DNA of 17,184 bases from an uncultured Collinsella sp. (GTDB lineage: Bacteria; Actinomycetota; Coriobacteriia; Coriobacteriales; Coriobacteriaceae), in the NCBI GenBank assembly GCA_934654765.1, contig CAKUGX010000034.1:1-17184 (forward strand). Direction: 5' to 3'. The translations under genes and the position numbers were made by a program. Below, one piece after another: positions 7,608 to 13,909 of the stretch (positions within the stretch are counted from its first letter, which is position 1; each line of letters opens with the position of its first letter). The notes below the pieces were generated by a model. That model was given only the letters and a program-made list of their open reading frames with translations, had not been told where the DNA came from and made no database searches.

Positions 7608-7709
7608 ACCTGCCAAAAAGGGACAGGTTTATTTTGGCAGGTTTTATCTGGGAAAACGCATCGCCCCAGTTGGTACCTGCCAAAATAAACCTGACCCTTT
7701 TTGGCAGGT
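7608..7709. repeat. 102-bp nested palindromic intergenic element (REP/MITE-like)
   Basis: Two 35-bp arms (7608-7642 and 7675-7709) are inverted repeats with one mismatch, separated by 32 bases. Each arm is itself nearly palindromic: ACCTGCCAAAA opens and TTTTGGCAGGT closes it, so that 11-mer occurs four times in alternating orientation. The central spacer adds a CTGGG/CCCAG pair (7648-7652 with 7665-7669). No transposase is near. The element fills the space between the HAD and thiamine promoters. It could be a mobile hairpin repeat, a double terminator-like barrier, or a regulator site. Confidence 0.8.
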
Positions 7710-7713
7710 GCGC

Positions 7714-7719
7714 TAGTAT
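7714..7719 (+). promoter_or_regulatory. Candidate -10 box for the thiamine operon
   Basis: TAGTAT lies between the palindromic element and the start of the TPP aptamer. It would start transcription about 10 bases before the aptamer. TTGGCA, close to a -35 consensus, lies in the palindrome at 7701-7706, but the spacing of 7 bases is too short for the two to work together. Confidence 0.3.
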
Positions 7720-7736
7720 AGGGGACAACAGATTCG

Positions 7737-7828
7737 ATGCGGGAGTGCCGGCGGTGCAAACCACAAGGCTGAGAGGGCAATGGGCCCAATCCTTTGAACC
7801 TGTCAGTTAATGCTGGCGTAGGGAGCAT
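7737..7828 (+). ncRNA. TPP riboswitch (THI box)
   Basis: The conserved THI-box strings are present in order: GGCTGAGAG at 7767-7775, CCTTTGAACCTG at 7791-7802, then TAATGCTGGCGTAGGGA at 7808-7824. ATGC at 7737-7740 can pair with GCAT at 7825-7828 to close helix P1. It precedes thiM, so thiamine pyrophosphate should lower expression of the operon. A terminator hairpin directly downstream is the likely expression platform. Confidence 0.95.
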
Positions 7829-7840
7829 GCCGCCTTTACA

Positions 7841-7870
7841 GGGGCGCTGTCTATGCACAGCGCCCCTTTT
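7841..7870 (+). terminator. Riboswitch-controlled intrinsic terminator
   Basis: GGGGCGCTGT at 7841-7850 pairs perfectly with ACAGCGCCCC at 7857-7866 around a 6-nt loop, with TTTT following. It sits 12 bases after the TPP aptamer and before the thiM ribosome site. CGCC at 7831-7834 can instead pair with GGCG at 7843-7846, a short candidate anti-terminator. Regulation is therefore probably by transcription termination. Confidence 0.85.
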
Positions 7871-7892
7871 CTATGCCAAGGAGGCATGTGCA

Positions 7893-8732
7893 GTGATTGA
7901 TTCGGAACAGCTTAAACAACGTGTAGTCAAGGCCGTGGACGAGATTCGCGCCACCAACCCAATGGCGGGCTCCATCACCAACACGGTGACGATTGACTTT
8001 GTCGCCAACGCGCAGCTCGCCGTGGGCGGTTCGGCCGCCATGGTCTATCTGCCCGACGAGGGCGAGGCGCTCGTTGCCGGCGGCGGCGCCATCTATCTCA
8101 ACATGGGCACGCTCTTCCCCATCTACGAACAGACGATTCCCCGCGCGGCCAAGGCGGCACACGACGCCGGCAAGCCCTGGGTGCTCGATCCGGTGGGTCT
8201 GGGCATCGGTAGCCTGCGCACCCAGCTGGTAAACGAGCTCAAGCAGTACAAGCCCGCCATCGTGCGCGGCAACGCCTCCGAGATCATCGCGCTCGCCGGC
8301 CTGTGGGGTCTTGAGGGCGAGGCAGCCGATCTGAGCCGCGTGCGCGGTGTCGATACCACCGACACGGTCGATGCTGCCCGCGATGCCGCCGTGGCGCTCG
8401 CCCGCTACACCGGCGGCGCCGTTGTGGTCTCGGGCGAAGTCGACCTGATTACCGACGGCACAACCGTGGCCAAGTCCCACGGCGGCAGCCCGCTCATGTC
8501 CAAGATCACCGGTTGCGGCTGCTCGCAGGGCGGCGTGCTGGCCGTGTATGCCTGCGCCGCCGATCCGTTTACGGCAGCCGTCTGCAGTGCCGCCGTCTAC
8601 AACGTTGCCGGCACGCGTGCCGCCGCTGTCGCCGATGCCCCGGCAAGCTTTAAGGTCGCCTTTATCGACGAGCTCTACCGCGCGACCGCCCAGGACATTG
8701 CCGATAACCGACTCGAGCTCGAGGAGGCATAA
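7893..8732 (+). CDS. thiM: Hydroxyethylthiazole kinase
   Basis: A 279-aa enzyme that phosphorylates 4-methyl-5-hydroxyethylthiazole for thiamine salvage. The start is GTG 7893, with AAGGAGG 8 bases upstream; an in-frame TTG further up would lie inside the riboswitch. Family motifs are SITNTVTIDFVANAQLAVGG near the N-terminus, VLDPVGLG, VRGNASEI, and the phosphate-binding ITGCGCSQGG, where the catalytic Cys is C210 and the more common TGTGC is replaced by TGCGC. Thiazole kinases usually have ML after this Cys; here it is SQ, so this is a divergent subgroup. It is the first gene under the TPP riboswitch, 3 bases before the PF01910 gene. Confidence 0.93.
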   Translation: MIDSEQLKQRVVKAVDEIRATNPMAGSITNTVTIDFVANAQLAVGGSAAMVYLPDEGEALVAGGGAIYLNMGTLFPIYEQTIPRAAKAAHDAGKPWVLDPVGLGIGSLRTQLVNELKQYKPAIVRGNASEIIALAGLWGLEGEAADLSRVRGVDTTDTVDAARDAAVALARYTGGAVVVSGEVDLITDGTTVAKSHGGSPLMSKITGCGCSQGGVLAVYACAADPFTAAVCSAAVYNVAGTRAAAVADAPASFKVAFIDELYRATAQDIADNRLELEEA

Positions 8733-8735
8733 GCC

Positions 8736-9077
8736 ATGTCCGAGCCCGCAACCGATGCCGGCATGAACACACTCGTCGCCGTGGCCATCGCCCCATGCGG
8801 TACCGGCGATGAGCTGTCCGCCGAGGTCGCCGAGGTCGTGCGCGTCATTCGCGAGAGCGGCCTTCCCAACCGCACCACCTCGATGTTCACCGAGATCGAG
8901 GGCGACTGGGACGAGGTCATGCAGGTCGTGCGCGACGCAACCTTTGCGCTGGCGAGCAAGGGCATCCGGACCGAAGTCGTGCTCAAGGCAGATATTCGAC
9001 CCGGATTTACCGACACCATGACCGGCAAACTCGAGCGCATGGAAGCGCAGATCAAAAAGCAGGAGGAAGCACGATGA
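8736..9077 (+). CDS. Thiamine-binding family protein (PF01910, MTH1187/YqgV-like)
   Basis: A 113-aa small soluble protein of the MTH1187/YqgV family, whose members form ferredoxin-like oligomers that bind thiamine or its precursors. The typical pattern is visible: VAVAIAPCGTGDELSAEVAEVVRVI, a SGLPNRTTSMFTEIEGDWDEVMQVV core, and a KGIRTEVVLKADIRPG strand. The ATG 8736 start has GAGGAGG overlapping the thiM stop; an ATG nine codons later is less likely. The last codons overlap the thiE start (ATGA at 9074-9077), so translation is coupled. Its place between thiM and thiE, under a TPP riboswitch, supports a role in handling thiazole, HMP or thiamine. No enzymatic motif is visible. Confidence 0.85.
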   Translation: MSEPATDAGMNTLVAVAIAPCGTGDELSAEVAEVVRVIRESGLPNRTTSMFTEIEGDWDEVMQVVRDATFALASKGIRTEVVLKADIRPGFTDTMTGKLERMEAQIKKQEEAR

Positions 9078-9769
9078 GCATCCGCGACAACCTTGATATC
9101 TCGGCCTATCTGGTACTCGGCCCCGAAAACACGCTCGGGCGCCCCGTGGGCGATGTGGTGGCCCAGGCACTCGACGCCGGCTTTACCTGCATCCAGGTGC
9201 GCTCCAAGGTGGCAAGCGCCCGCGAGATCATTGCGCTGACCGGCGACGCCGCGCAGGCAATCGCACAGGCCGGCAAGACCGGTCAGGTCGCCTTGCTGAT
9301 TGACGACCGTCTTGACTGCGTACTCGCCGCGCGCGAGCAGGGTATTGCCGTCGACGGCGTGCACGTGGGCCAAAGCGACATTCCCGTCGAGGTCTGCCGC
9401 AAGCTTCTGGGCCCCGATGCCATCGTGGGCCTTTCGGCCCGTTGCGAAGAGATGCTCGAGTACGTCAAAACCGCCGACATGAGCCTGGTCGACTACCTGG
9501 GCATCGGCCCGCTCCACGAGACCGAGACCAAGCGCGACTGCGGACGCGCAGCCGATGGCTCTATCATCACCAAGAGCTTTGAGGACCTGGCCATACTCCA
9601 CGCGGCAAGCCCCGTGCCCATCGTAGTGGGCGGCGGCGTCAAGACGGCCGACCTGCCGCAGCTCAAGGCCACCGGCGTCGATGGCTTCTTTGTGGTGAGC
9701 GCCGTCTGCAGCACCGACGACCCCTACGCCGCGGCCAAGGAGCTTGTCGACACCTGGCAGCAGGCATAG
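9074..9769 (+). CDS. thiE: Thiamine-phosphate synthase
   Basis: A 231-aa TIM-barrel enzyme that joins HMP-PP and thiazole phosphate to give thiamine phosphate. Family motifs are IQVRSK at residues 40-45 (usually QLREK), LIDDRLD at 75-81, VHVGQSD at 97-103, IVGLSAR, DYLGIGPLHETETK, and IVVGGGVK near the end. The Glu of QLREK is Ser here, a deviation worth noting; the Lys is kept. The start ATG 9074 overlaps the preceding gene, with AGGAGG upstream. It closes the riboswitch operon and is followed by a strong hairpin. No thiD or thiC is in the window, so HMP-PP must come from elsewhere. Confidence 0.93.
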   Translation: MSIRDNLDISAYLVLGPENTLGRPVGDVVAQALDAGFTCIQVRSKVASAREIIALTGDAAQAIAQAGKTGQVALLIDDRLDCVLAAREQGIAVDGVHVGQSDIPVEVCRKLLGPDAIVGLSARCEEMLEYVKTADMSLVDYLGIGPLHETETKRDCGRAADGSIITKSFEDLAILHAASPVPIVVGGGVKTADLPQLKATGVDGFFVVSAVCSTDDPYAAAKELVDTWQQA

Positions 9770-9812
9770 GCATAGGCCGAGCAGCTGATTCGCAACCTCA
9801 TATCTTCAATAG

Positions 9813-9860
9813 CGGAAAACGCATCCCGGTTCGAACGTCCATTCCGGGATGCGCTTTCCG
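9813..9860. terminator. Strong hairpin between thiE and the convergent patatin gene
   Basis: A 17-bp stem runs from CGGAAAACGCATCCCGG at 9813-9829 to CCGGGATGCGCTTTCCG at 9844-9860, with one mismatch and a 14-nt loop. It ends 10 bases before the end of the convergent patatin gene. A long U-run is absent on either side, so it may act as a shared terminator or as a 3'-end stabiliser. Confidence 0.7.
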
Positions 9861-9870
9861 TATGCGACCC

Positions 9871-10740
9871 TTACCCCGCCAGATACGCTTCCAGCGCCGG
9901 CAAAGTCGCCTCCGCATCGTGGCGGCCGACCTGGTAGATGCGCTCGAGCTCATCCGGTTCGCGGCACAGCGACGGCACCTTCACCGATTCGCTCGGCCGC
10001 ACCACAAAGACCTCGCCGGCAGCCTCGCGACGCGCCAGGTCATCGAGCGTGGCATTGTAGACCTCATGCCGATGCTCAAGCGCTGCAACAAACTCCGGGT
10101 AGTGACGGAACACGCGACGCAGCATGGGCATCACGCTGTTAGGCTGCTTCACAAAGCCCGCCGGCTGCGTGAGCACCACGATATTGCGGTCATACCCCTG
10201 CGCAAACAGCCATACGCTGGGGATAGAATCAGCCACGCCACCATCCAGATACTTATGCCCGCCAATAGCAACGGGACGCGTCGCCACAGGAATAGCAGAC
10301 GACGCCCGGATCCACTCGATATCGCGCTCGTCGCCATACGGCAAATCGTGATAGACGGCCTTGCCCGTCTCGATATCGGTACACACGCACGTAAATCGCA
10401 TGGGGCAGGCGCGATACGCTTCCAAGTCGATGGGATCGCGCTCGATAGGCACCTCATGATAGGCAAAATCGGCATTGAACATATCGCCGGTTCGCAGCCA
10501 GCTGGTCACGCTCGCATAGCGCTTGTCGGCGCAATAGGCCTTGTTGTAACGAATGGCACGGCCGATCTGGCGCGATTTAAAGTTGTAGCCAAACGCCGCG
10601 CCCGCCGAGACACCCACCATATGGTCGCAGGTCAAACCGTGCTCCATCCAAACGTCGAGCACGCCCGCCGTATACATACCGCGGTAGCCGCCTCCCTCGA
10701 GCGCAAGCCCCACCGTGCGCGTCGTATCCGGCTGTGCCAT
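9871..10740 (-). CDS. Patatin-like phospholipase family protein (RssA/YjhU type)
   Basis: A 289-aa Ser/Asp-dyad lipid hydrolase. The glycine-rich oxyanion loop is ALEGGGYRG (residues 13-21), the nucleophile is Ser45 in GVSAG, and the catalytic Asp is D166 in KYLDGGVADS. The length and order match bacterial patatin-like proteins that cleave acyl chains from phospholipids. No signal peptide or membrane helix is seen, so it is probably cytosolic or membrane-peripheral. The start at 10740 has GGAGA 7 bases upstream; the frame runs 28 codons further without a ribosome site. It converges on the thiamine operon and is divergent from the large GGDEF/EAL gene. The exact substrate is unknown. Confidence 0.9.
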   Translation of the reverse strand: MAQPDTTRTVGLALEGGGYRGMYTAGVLDVWMEHGLTCDHMVGVSAGAAFGYNFKSRQIGRAIRYNKAYCADKRYASVTSWLRTGDMFNADFAYHEVPIERDPIDLEAYRACPMRFTCVCTDIETGKAVYHDLPYGDERDIEWIRASSAIPVATRPVAIGGHKYLDGGVADSIPSVWLFAQGYDRNIVVLTQPAGFVKQPNSVMPMLRRVFRHYPEFVAALEHRHEVYNATLDDLARREAAGEVFVVRPSESVKVPSLCREPDELERIYQVGRHDAEATLPALEAYLAG

Positions 10741-11064
10741 GTGACCATCTCCGTTCCTGCGTTTTAAAACGGGACAAGTATACCCGTCAACATATATCGA
10801 CTCAGTCGCATTTTCATCGAACATCGCATCGTCGCGCTACCGCTTGGCGAATAGTAGCCGCCCACAGCATGGACACCCATATATAATTGCGTATTGTTGT
10901 TTGCGCTACTCAGCTGTTATCAACAGCAAACATTAGCCGGCAAAGTAACTCAACAACGCAGCAAGGCGGGGGCCTGGATACACGCAAGGCGCCGAGCAAC
11001 GACGCGTGTGCACTACGAGCTCGCCCGACGCCATCCGCCCCGACCTCAGAAAGCCGCTTACAAC
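10741..11064. other. 324-bp divergent intergenic region (patatin gene / GGDEF-EAL gene)
   Basis: This gap holds no supported gene. On the patatin side the minus strand has a TATACT-like -10 (around 10782) and TTGACG, not well spaced from each other. On the other side a perfect TATAAT lies at 10882-10887, followed by overlapping hairpins at 10898-10932. The rest, to 11064, is a GC-rich leader of unknown function with weak ribosome-binding potential. Confidence 0.6.
10882..10887 (+). promoter_or_regulatory. -10 box of the GGDEF-EAL gene
   Basis: A perfect TATAAT in a locally AT-rich string (CATATATAATTG). It predicts a start near 10894 and so a leader of about 170 nt before the coding start at 11065. 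No good -35 box is seen 16-18 bases upstream. Confidence 0.5.
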
Positions 11065-13782
11065 ATGGACACTGTCAGCAATTACACCGAAACGCTCGAA
11101 AAGACCATCCGTGACCTTCTCGAGCGTCAGGATGATCTGATTAGGACCGCCTTTACCGACCAGCTTACCGGACTTGGCAACCGCGGCGGCTTTGCCCGTT
11201 CCCTCGAGGAGCTCTGGGAGCAGGAACTGCCCGTGACCATGGCTTTTATCGATATTGACAACCTCAAGCACTGCAACGACGTCTTTGGGCATGACGAGGG
11301 CAACCGCTACATCTTGCAGGTAGGCCTTTATCTCAAACTGTATATGAAAGTGGACGAGGCGGCGTTTCGCATAGGCGGCGACGAGTTTGCCATCCTATCT
11401 ACAATTGCGACCGAGGACGACCTCGCCGAACGTCTGGAACACTGCCGAACGGTCCTGCTCAAAAACAACGATTCCGAGATGCCTCATTCGTTTAGCTACG
11501 GAGTGGCACACGCCGACCCCGCCCTGGGCGAAGCCTCCAATCGCATGACACTCGATGCCGACCATCGCATGTACGACTACAAGCTGCGCCATGCCATGCA
11601 CCTTGATCGACGCAATATCGCGCAAGTCCACGCCGACGACTTTGAAATAAGCGACCGCGTTTTCGATGCCTTTTCGGTGCTCAACGAAGGCCGTTATTGC
11701 TTTATCGAGAACTTGGACAAGCATCGCACCCTTTGGTCACAAGGCGCCTTGCGCGACCTCGCTCTTCCTTCGGAGCATATCGACAACTGCCGCGATTACT
11801 GGAAAACGCGTGTCCATCCCGATGACCTTGAGGCCTATACCAGCGATATCGACCAAATCTATAATGGCTCCAAACACCGCCGCGTCATGCAGTACCGCAT
11901 GCGCAATGCCGCGGGCGACTACGTCCTCTGCCGCGCTCGCGGGTTTCGCATCGACGGCGACGGAAATACCCCCTCGCTCTATGTCGGCGAACTTGTTAAC
12001 CACTCACTCGCCGAGACCGTCGACGCCGCCACGGGCCTCGGAACGCAGCGTATGCTGATCAACGCTATCGATGCCTGCCGTCGCGACCGTTGCGAGACGG
12101 GGCTTATAGCGGTCCGCGTTTGTGGCACGGCAAAGTTCAACGAGCTCTACGGGGCCGAGGCTGTCGACAACATGCTCGCCGAATACGCAGGCCGCATGTT
12201 ATCGATCACCCGCGGCAGAAGTCGCGTCTTCCGCTCGCGAAACGCCCAGTTCGTCGTGCTCAGCAACGATCTGGACCACGAGGCATTCGAGCAACTGACC
12301 CATCATCTTAAAGAGGCCGTTTTCGCTCCTGTTCGAATCGCGAACGACACCATTACCCCCGTCTGTCTTGTCGTCCCGGCCTTTTACGAGCGCTTAATCA
12401 ATCAAGCGACCGCTGTTTTAGGCGAACTCGACCGTCGTCTTCGCGCCGCCGGCGGGCTTGCCCCCAACGACAGCCTCCCCATACCCGAGATTGAGCGTAA
12501 AAGCGCCGTCGCCGAACGCATCGATACGCTCACGGGCCTCTATCGACCCAGCGAGTTTATGCGGCGCGCCAACGCATTTCTGAGGACAGGGCGCGACGGC
12601 GCTTGGTGTATCGCCACCGTCGACATGGGTCATATGCGACTGTTTAACGAATGGCACGGACAGGCCGAGGGCGACCGCGTGCTCGCCGATGTGGGCACGG
12701 TCCTCAAAGACATCGAGAATGCCGAGATGGGCGTCGCAGGATACTGGGGCCAAGACGACTTTTGCATTCTCATCCCCTTTGAGCACGACACCGTCCATCA
12801 AATCTATAACCGCGTTCGCGCCGCCGTGGCCAAGCATGATGACGGCGTGGGTTTCTGGCCGTCCATGGGCGTTTGCCCCATCGACCCCAACGAGGAAATC
12901 ACCATCGACGCGCAGGCCAAGGCCATGTTTACCAATCGGCGCGCAAAAAACGACTTTAAGGAGCGCGTCGCCATTTTCCGCCCCGAGGAGTACGAGCGCG
13001 AAACCGCGTTCCACCGCACGCTGACCGAATTCCAGTATGCGTTCTCAAACGGCCGCATTACCTACTACCTGCAGCCCCAAGTCGACATGGAAACTGGCGA
13101 GATCGTTGGCGCCGAGGCGCTCACGCGCTGGATTGGCAAGGACGGTTCCCTCATTTCGCCTGTAACGTTTATCCCCGCACTCGAGGAAAGCGGCTTTGTA
13201 GTGACGCTCGACAAGTACATTTGGCAGGGCGTCGCCTCGTGGCTGCGCGAGCGCATCGACCGGGGGCTTCGCGTGGTTCCGATCTCGCTCAATGTGTCGC
13301 GCGTGGATATCCTTGCCTGCGACGTTGCCGAACATATGGGAGCACTTGCCGCCCAATACAACCTACCGCCCGAACTTATGCGCATCGAGATCACCGAGAC
13401 AGCCTATACGGGAGAATCCGAGGCCGTGGATAAACTGACTGCCGACCTGCACACCCGCGGCTTCTCAACCTATATGGACGACTTTGGCACCGGCCAGTCC
13501 ACGCTCGCGATGCTCAAGAACGTCAACGTCGACGTCATCAAGCTTGACCGCACGTTTGTTCCCGCCGACGGAGATCAAGGCCGCAGCGCGCAAATCATTA
13601 CATCAATGCTCGATATGGCGCAGTCGCTCCATCTGCCCGTCGTGGTCGAAGGCGTCGAGACAAATGAGCAGGCGAACATGCTACGACAGATGGGCGCCCG
13701 CTACGCTCAGGGCTTCCTCTACTACCGCCCCATGCCGGCGAATGATTTTGAGGCATTGCTCGATGGTGACAATAACAACTGA
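11065..13782 (+). CDS. Bifunctional-type GGDEF-PAS-GGDEF-GGDEF-EAL c-di-GMP protein
   Basis: A 905-aa soluble signalling protein with no membrane helix. Residues 1-30 look like a coiled-coil lead. A first GGDEF domain (30-185) has DIDNLKHCND and intact GGDEF at 104-108, so it may be an active cyclase. It lacks an RxxD inhibitory site, and Asn80 (GHDEGN) replaces the guanine-contacting Asp. A PAS-like domain spans 195-315 (VHPDDLEAY, RMRNAAGDYVLCRARGF). A degenerate GGDEF (323-462) has RNAQF at 392-396, and a third (485-640) has GQDDF at 562-566. The EAL domain (652-900) keeps E684 (EALTRW), N743, E775, D805-D806 (DDFGTG), K826, E862 and Q882, so phosphodiesterase activity is expected. The start MDTVSN is chosen by similarity to the downstream paralogue; AGAAAG, 11 bases before it, is a weak ribosome site. 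The next gene is a shorter tandem paralogue. Confidence 0.9.
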   Translation: MDTVSNYTETLEKTIRDLLERQDDLIRTAFTDQLTGLGNRGGFARSLEELWEQELPVTMAFIDIDNLKHCNDVFGHDEGNRYILQVGLYLKLYMKVDEAAFRIGGDEFAILSTIATEDDLAERLEHCRTVLLKNNDSEMPHSFSYGVAHADPALGEASNRMTLDADHRMYDYKLRHAMHLDRRNIAQVHADDFEISDRVFDAFSVLNEGRYCFIENLDKHRTLWSQGALRDLALPSEHIDNCRDYWKTRVHPDDLEAYTSDIDQIYNGSKHRRVMQYRMRNAAGDYVLCRARGFRIDGDGNTPSLYVGELVNHSLAETVDAATGLGTQRMLINAIDACRRDRCETGLIAVRVCGTAKFNELYGAEAVDNMLAEYAGRMLSITRGRSRVFRSRNAQFVVLSNDLDHEAFEQLTHHLKEAVFAPVRIANDTITPVCLVVPAFYERLINQATAVLGELDRRLRAAGGLAPNDSLPIPEIERKSAVAERIDTLTGLYRPSEFMRRANAFLRTGRDGAWCIATVDMGHMRLFNEWHGQAEGDRVLADVGTVLKDIENAEMGVAGYWGQDDFCILIPFEHDTVHQIYNRVRAAVAKHDDGVGFWPSMGVCPIDPNEEITIDAQAKAMFTNRRAKNDFKERVAIFRPEEYERETAFHRTLTEFQYAFSNGRITYYLQPQVDMETGEIVGAEALTRWIGKDGSLISPVTFIPALEESGFVVTLDKYIWQGVASWLRERIDRGLRVVPISLNVSRVDILACDVAEHMGALAAQYNLPPELMRIEITETAYTGESEAVDKLTADLHTRGFSTYMDDFGTGQSTLAMLKNVNVDVIKLDRTFVPADGDQGRSAQIITSMLDMAQSLHLPVVVEGVETNEQANMLRQMGARYAQGFLYYRPMPANDFEALLDGDNNN

Positions 13783-13840
13783 TACGCTCGCGCGCAAAAC
13801 GCCACCGCCGAAGGGGGCATTTGTCTCCATTAGCTAACTT

Positions 13841-13874
13841 ATATCCCCAATTCAAACCGAATTGGGGATATGAT
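13841..13874 (+). promoter_or_regulatory. Perfect 13-bp palindrome overlapping the promoter of the second GGDEF gene
   Basis: ATATCCCCAATTC at 13841-13853 and GAATTGGGGATAT at 13859-13871 are perfect inverted repeats with a 5-base spacer. TATGAT at 13869-13874, one base off the -10 consensus, overlaps the right arm. The gene starts 35 bases later. A dimeric regulator bound here would cover the promoter. It lacks a T-run, so it is not a good intrinsic terminator. Confidence 0.6.
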
Positions 13875-13909
13875 ACAAACCGTTGTTCTGCCCAAGGAGG
13901 TTATTCATC

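Noticed and set aside
7608..7709. CRISPR-like array from the four copies of ACCTGCCAAAA
   Set aside because: The copies alternate in orientation and form palindromes; there are no regular direct repeats with unique spacers and no cas genes nearby.
7794..7892. An N-terminal extension of thiM starting at TTG 7794
   Set aside because: It would translate the TPP aptamer and terminator. GTG 7893 has a near-perfect ribosome site and matches the usual family length.
7851..9170. A 439-codon minus-strand frame across the thiamine operon
   Set aside because: It covers thiM and its neighbour in antisense, with low-complexity Gly/His/Ala-rich translation and no recognisable domain. High GC alone explains its length.
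10936..10995. Possible c-di-GMP-I (GEMM) riboswitch before the GGDEF-EAL gene
   Set aside because: Scattered core-like strings occur, but the GAAA-capped stem, the exact GGGACGCAAAGCC segment and the tetraloop receptor are missing. Not annotated as a riboswitch; kept only as a weak point within the leader finding.
13783..13840. Intrinsic terminator after the GGDEF-EAL gene
   Set aside because: CAAA..GCC and GGC..TTTG pair only with an internal loop and no U-run follows, so the support is too weak to list.
13783..13909. The two GGDEF genes as one gene split by a frameshift
   Set aside because: The first ends after a complete EAL domain, and the second has its own strong ribosome site, start codon and N-terminal domain, so they are separate genes.
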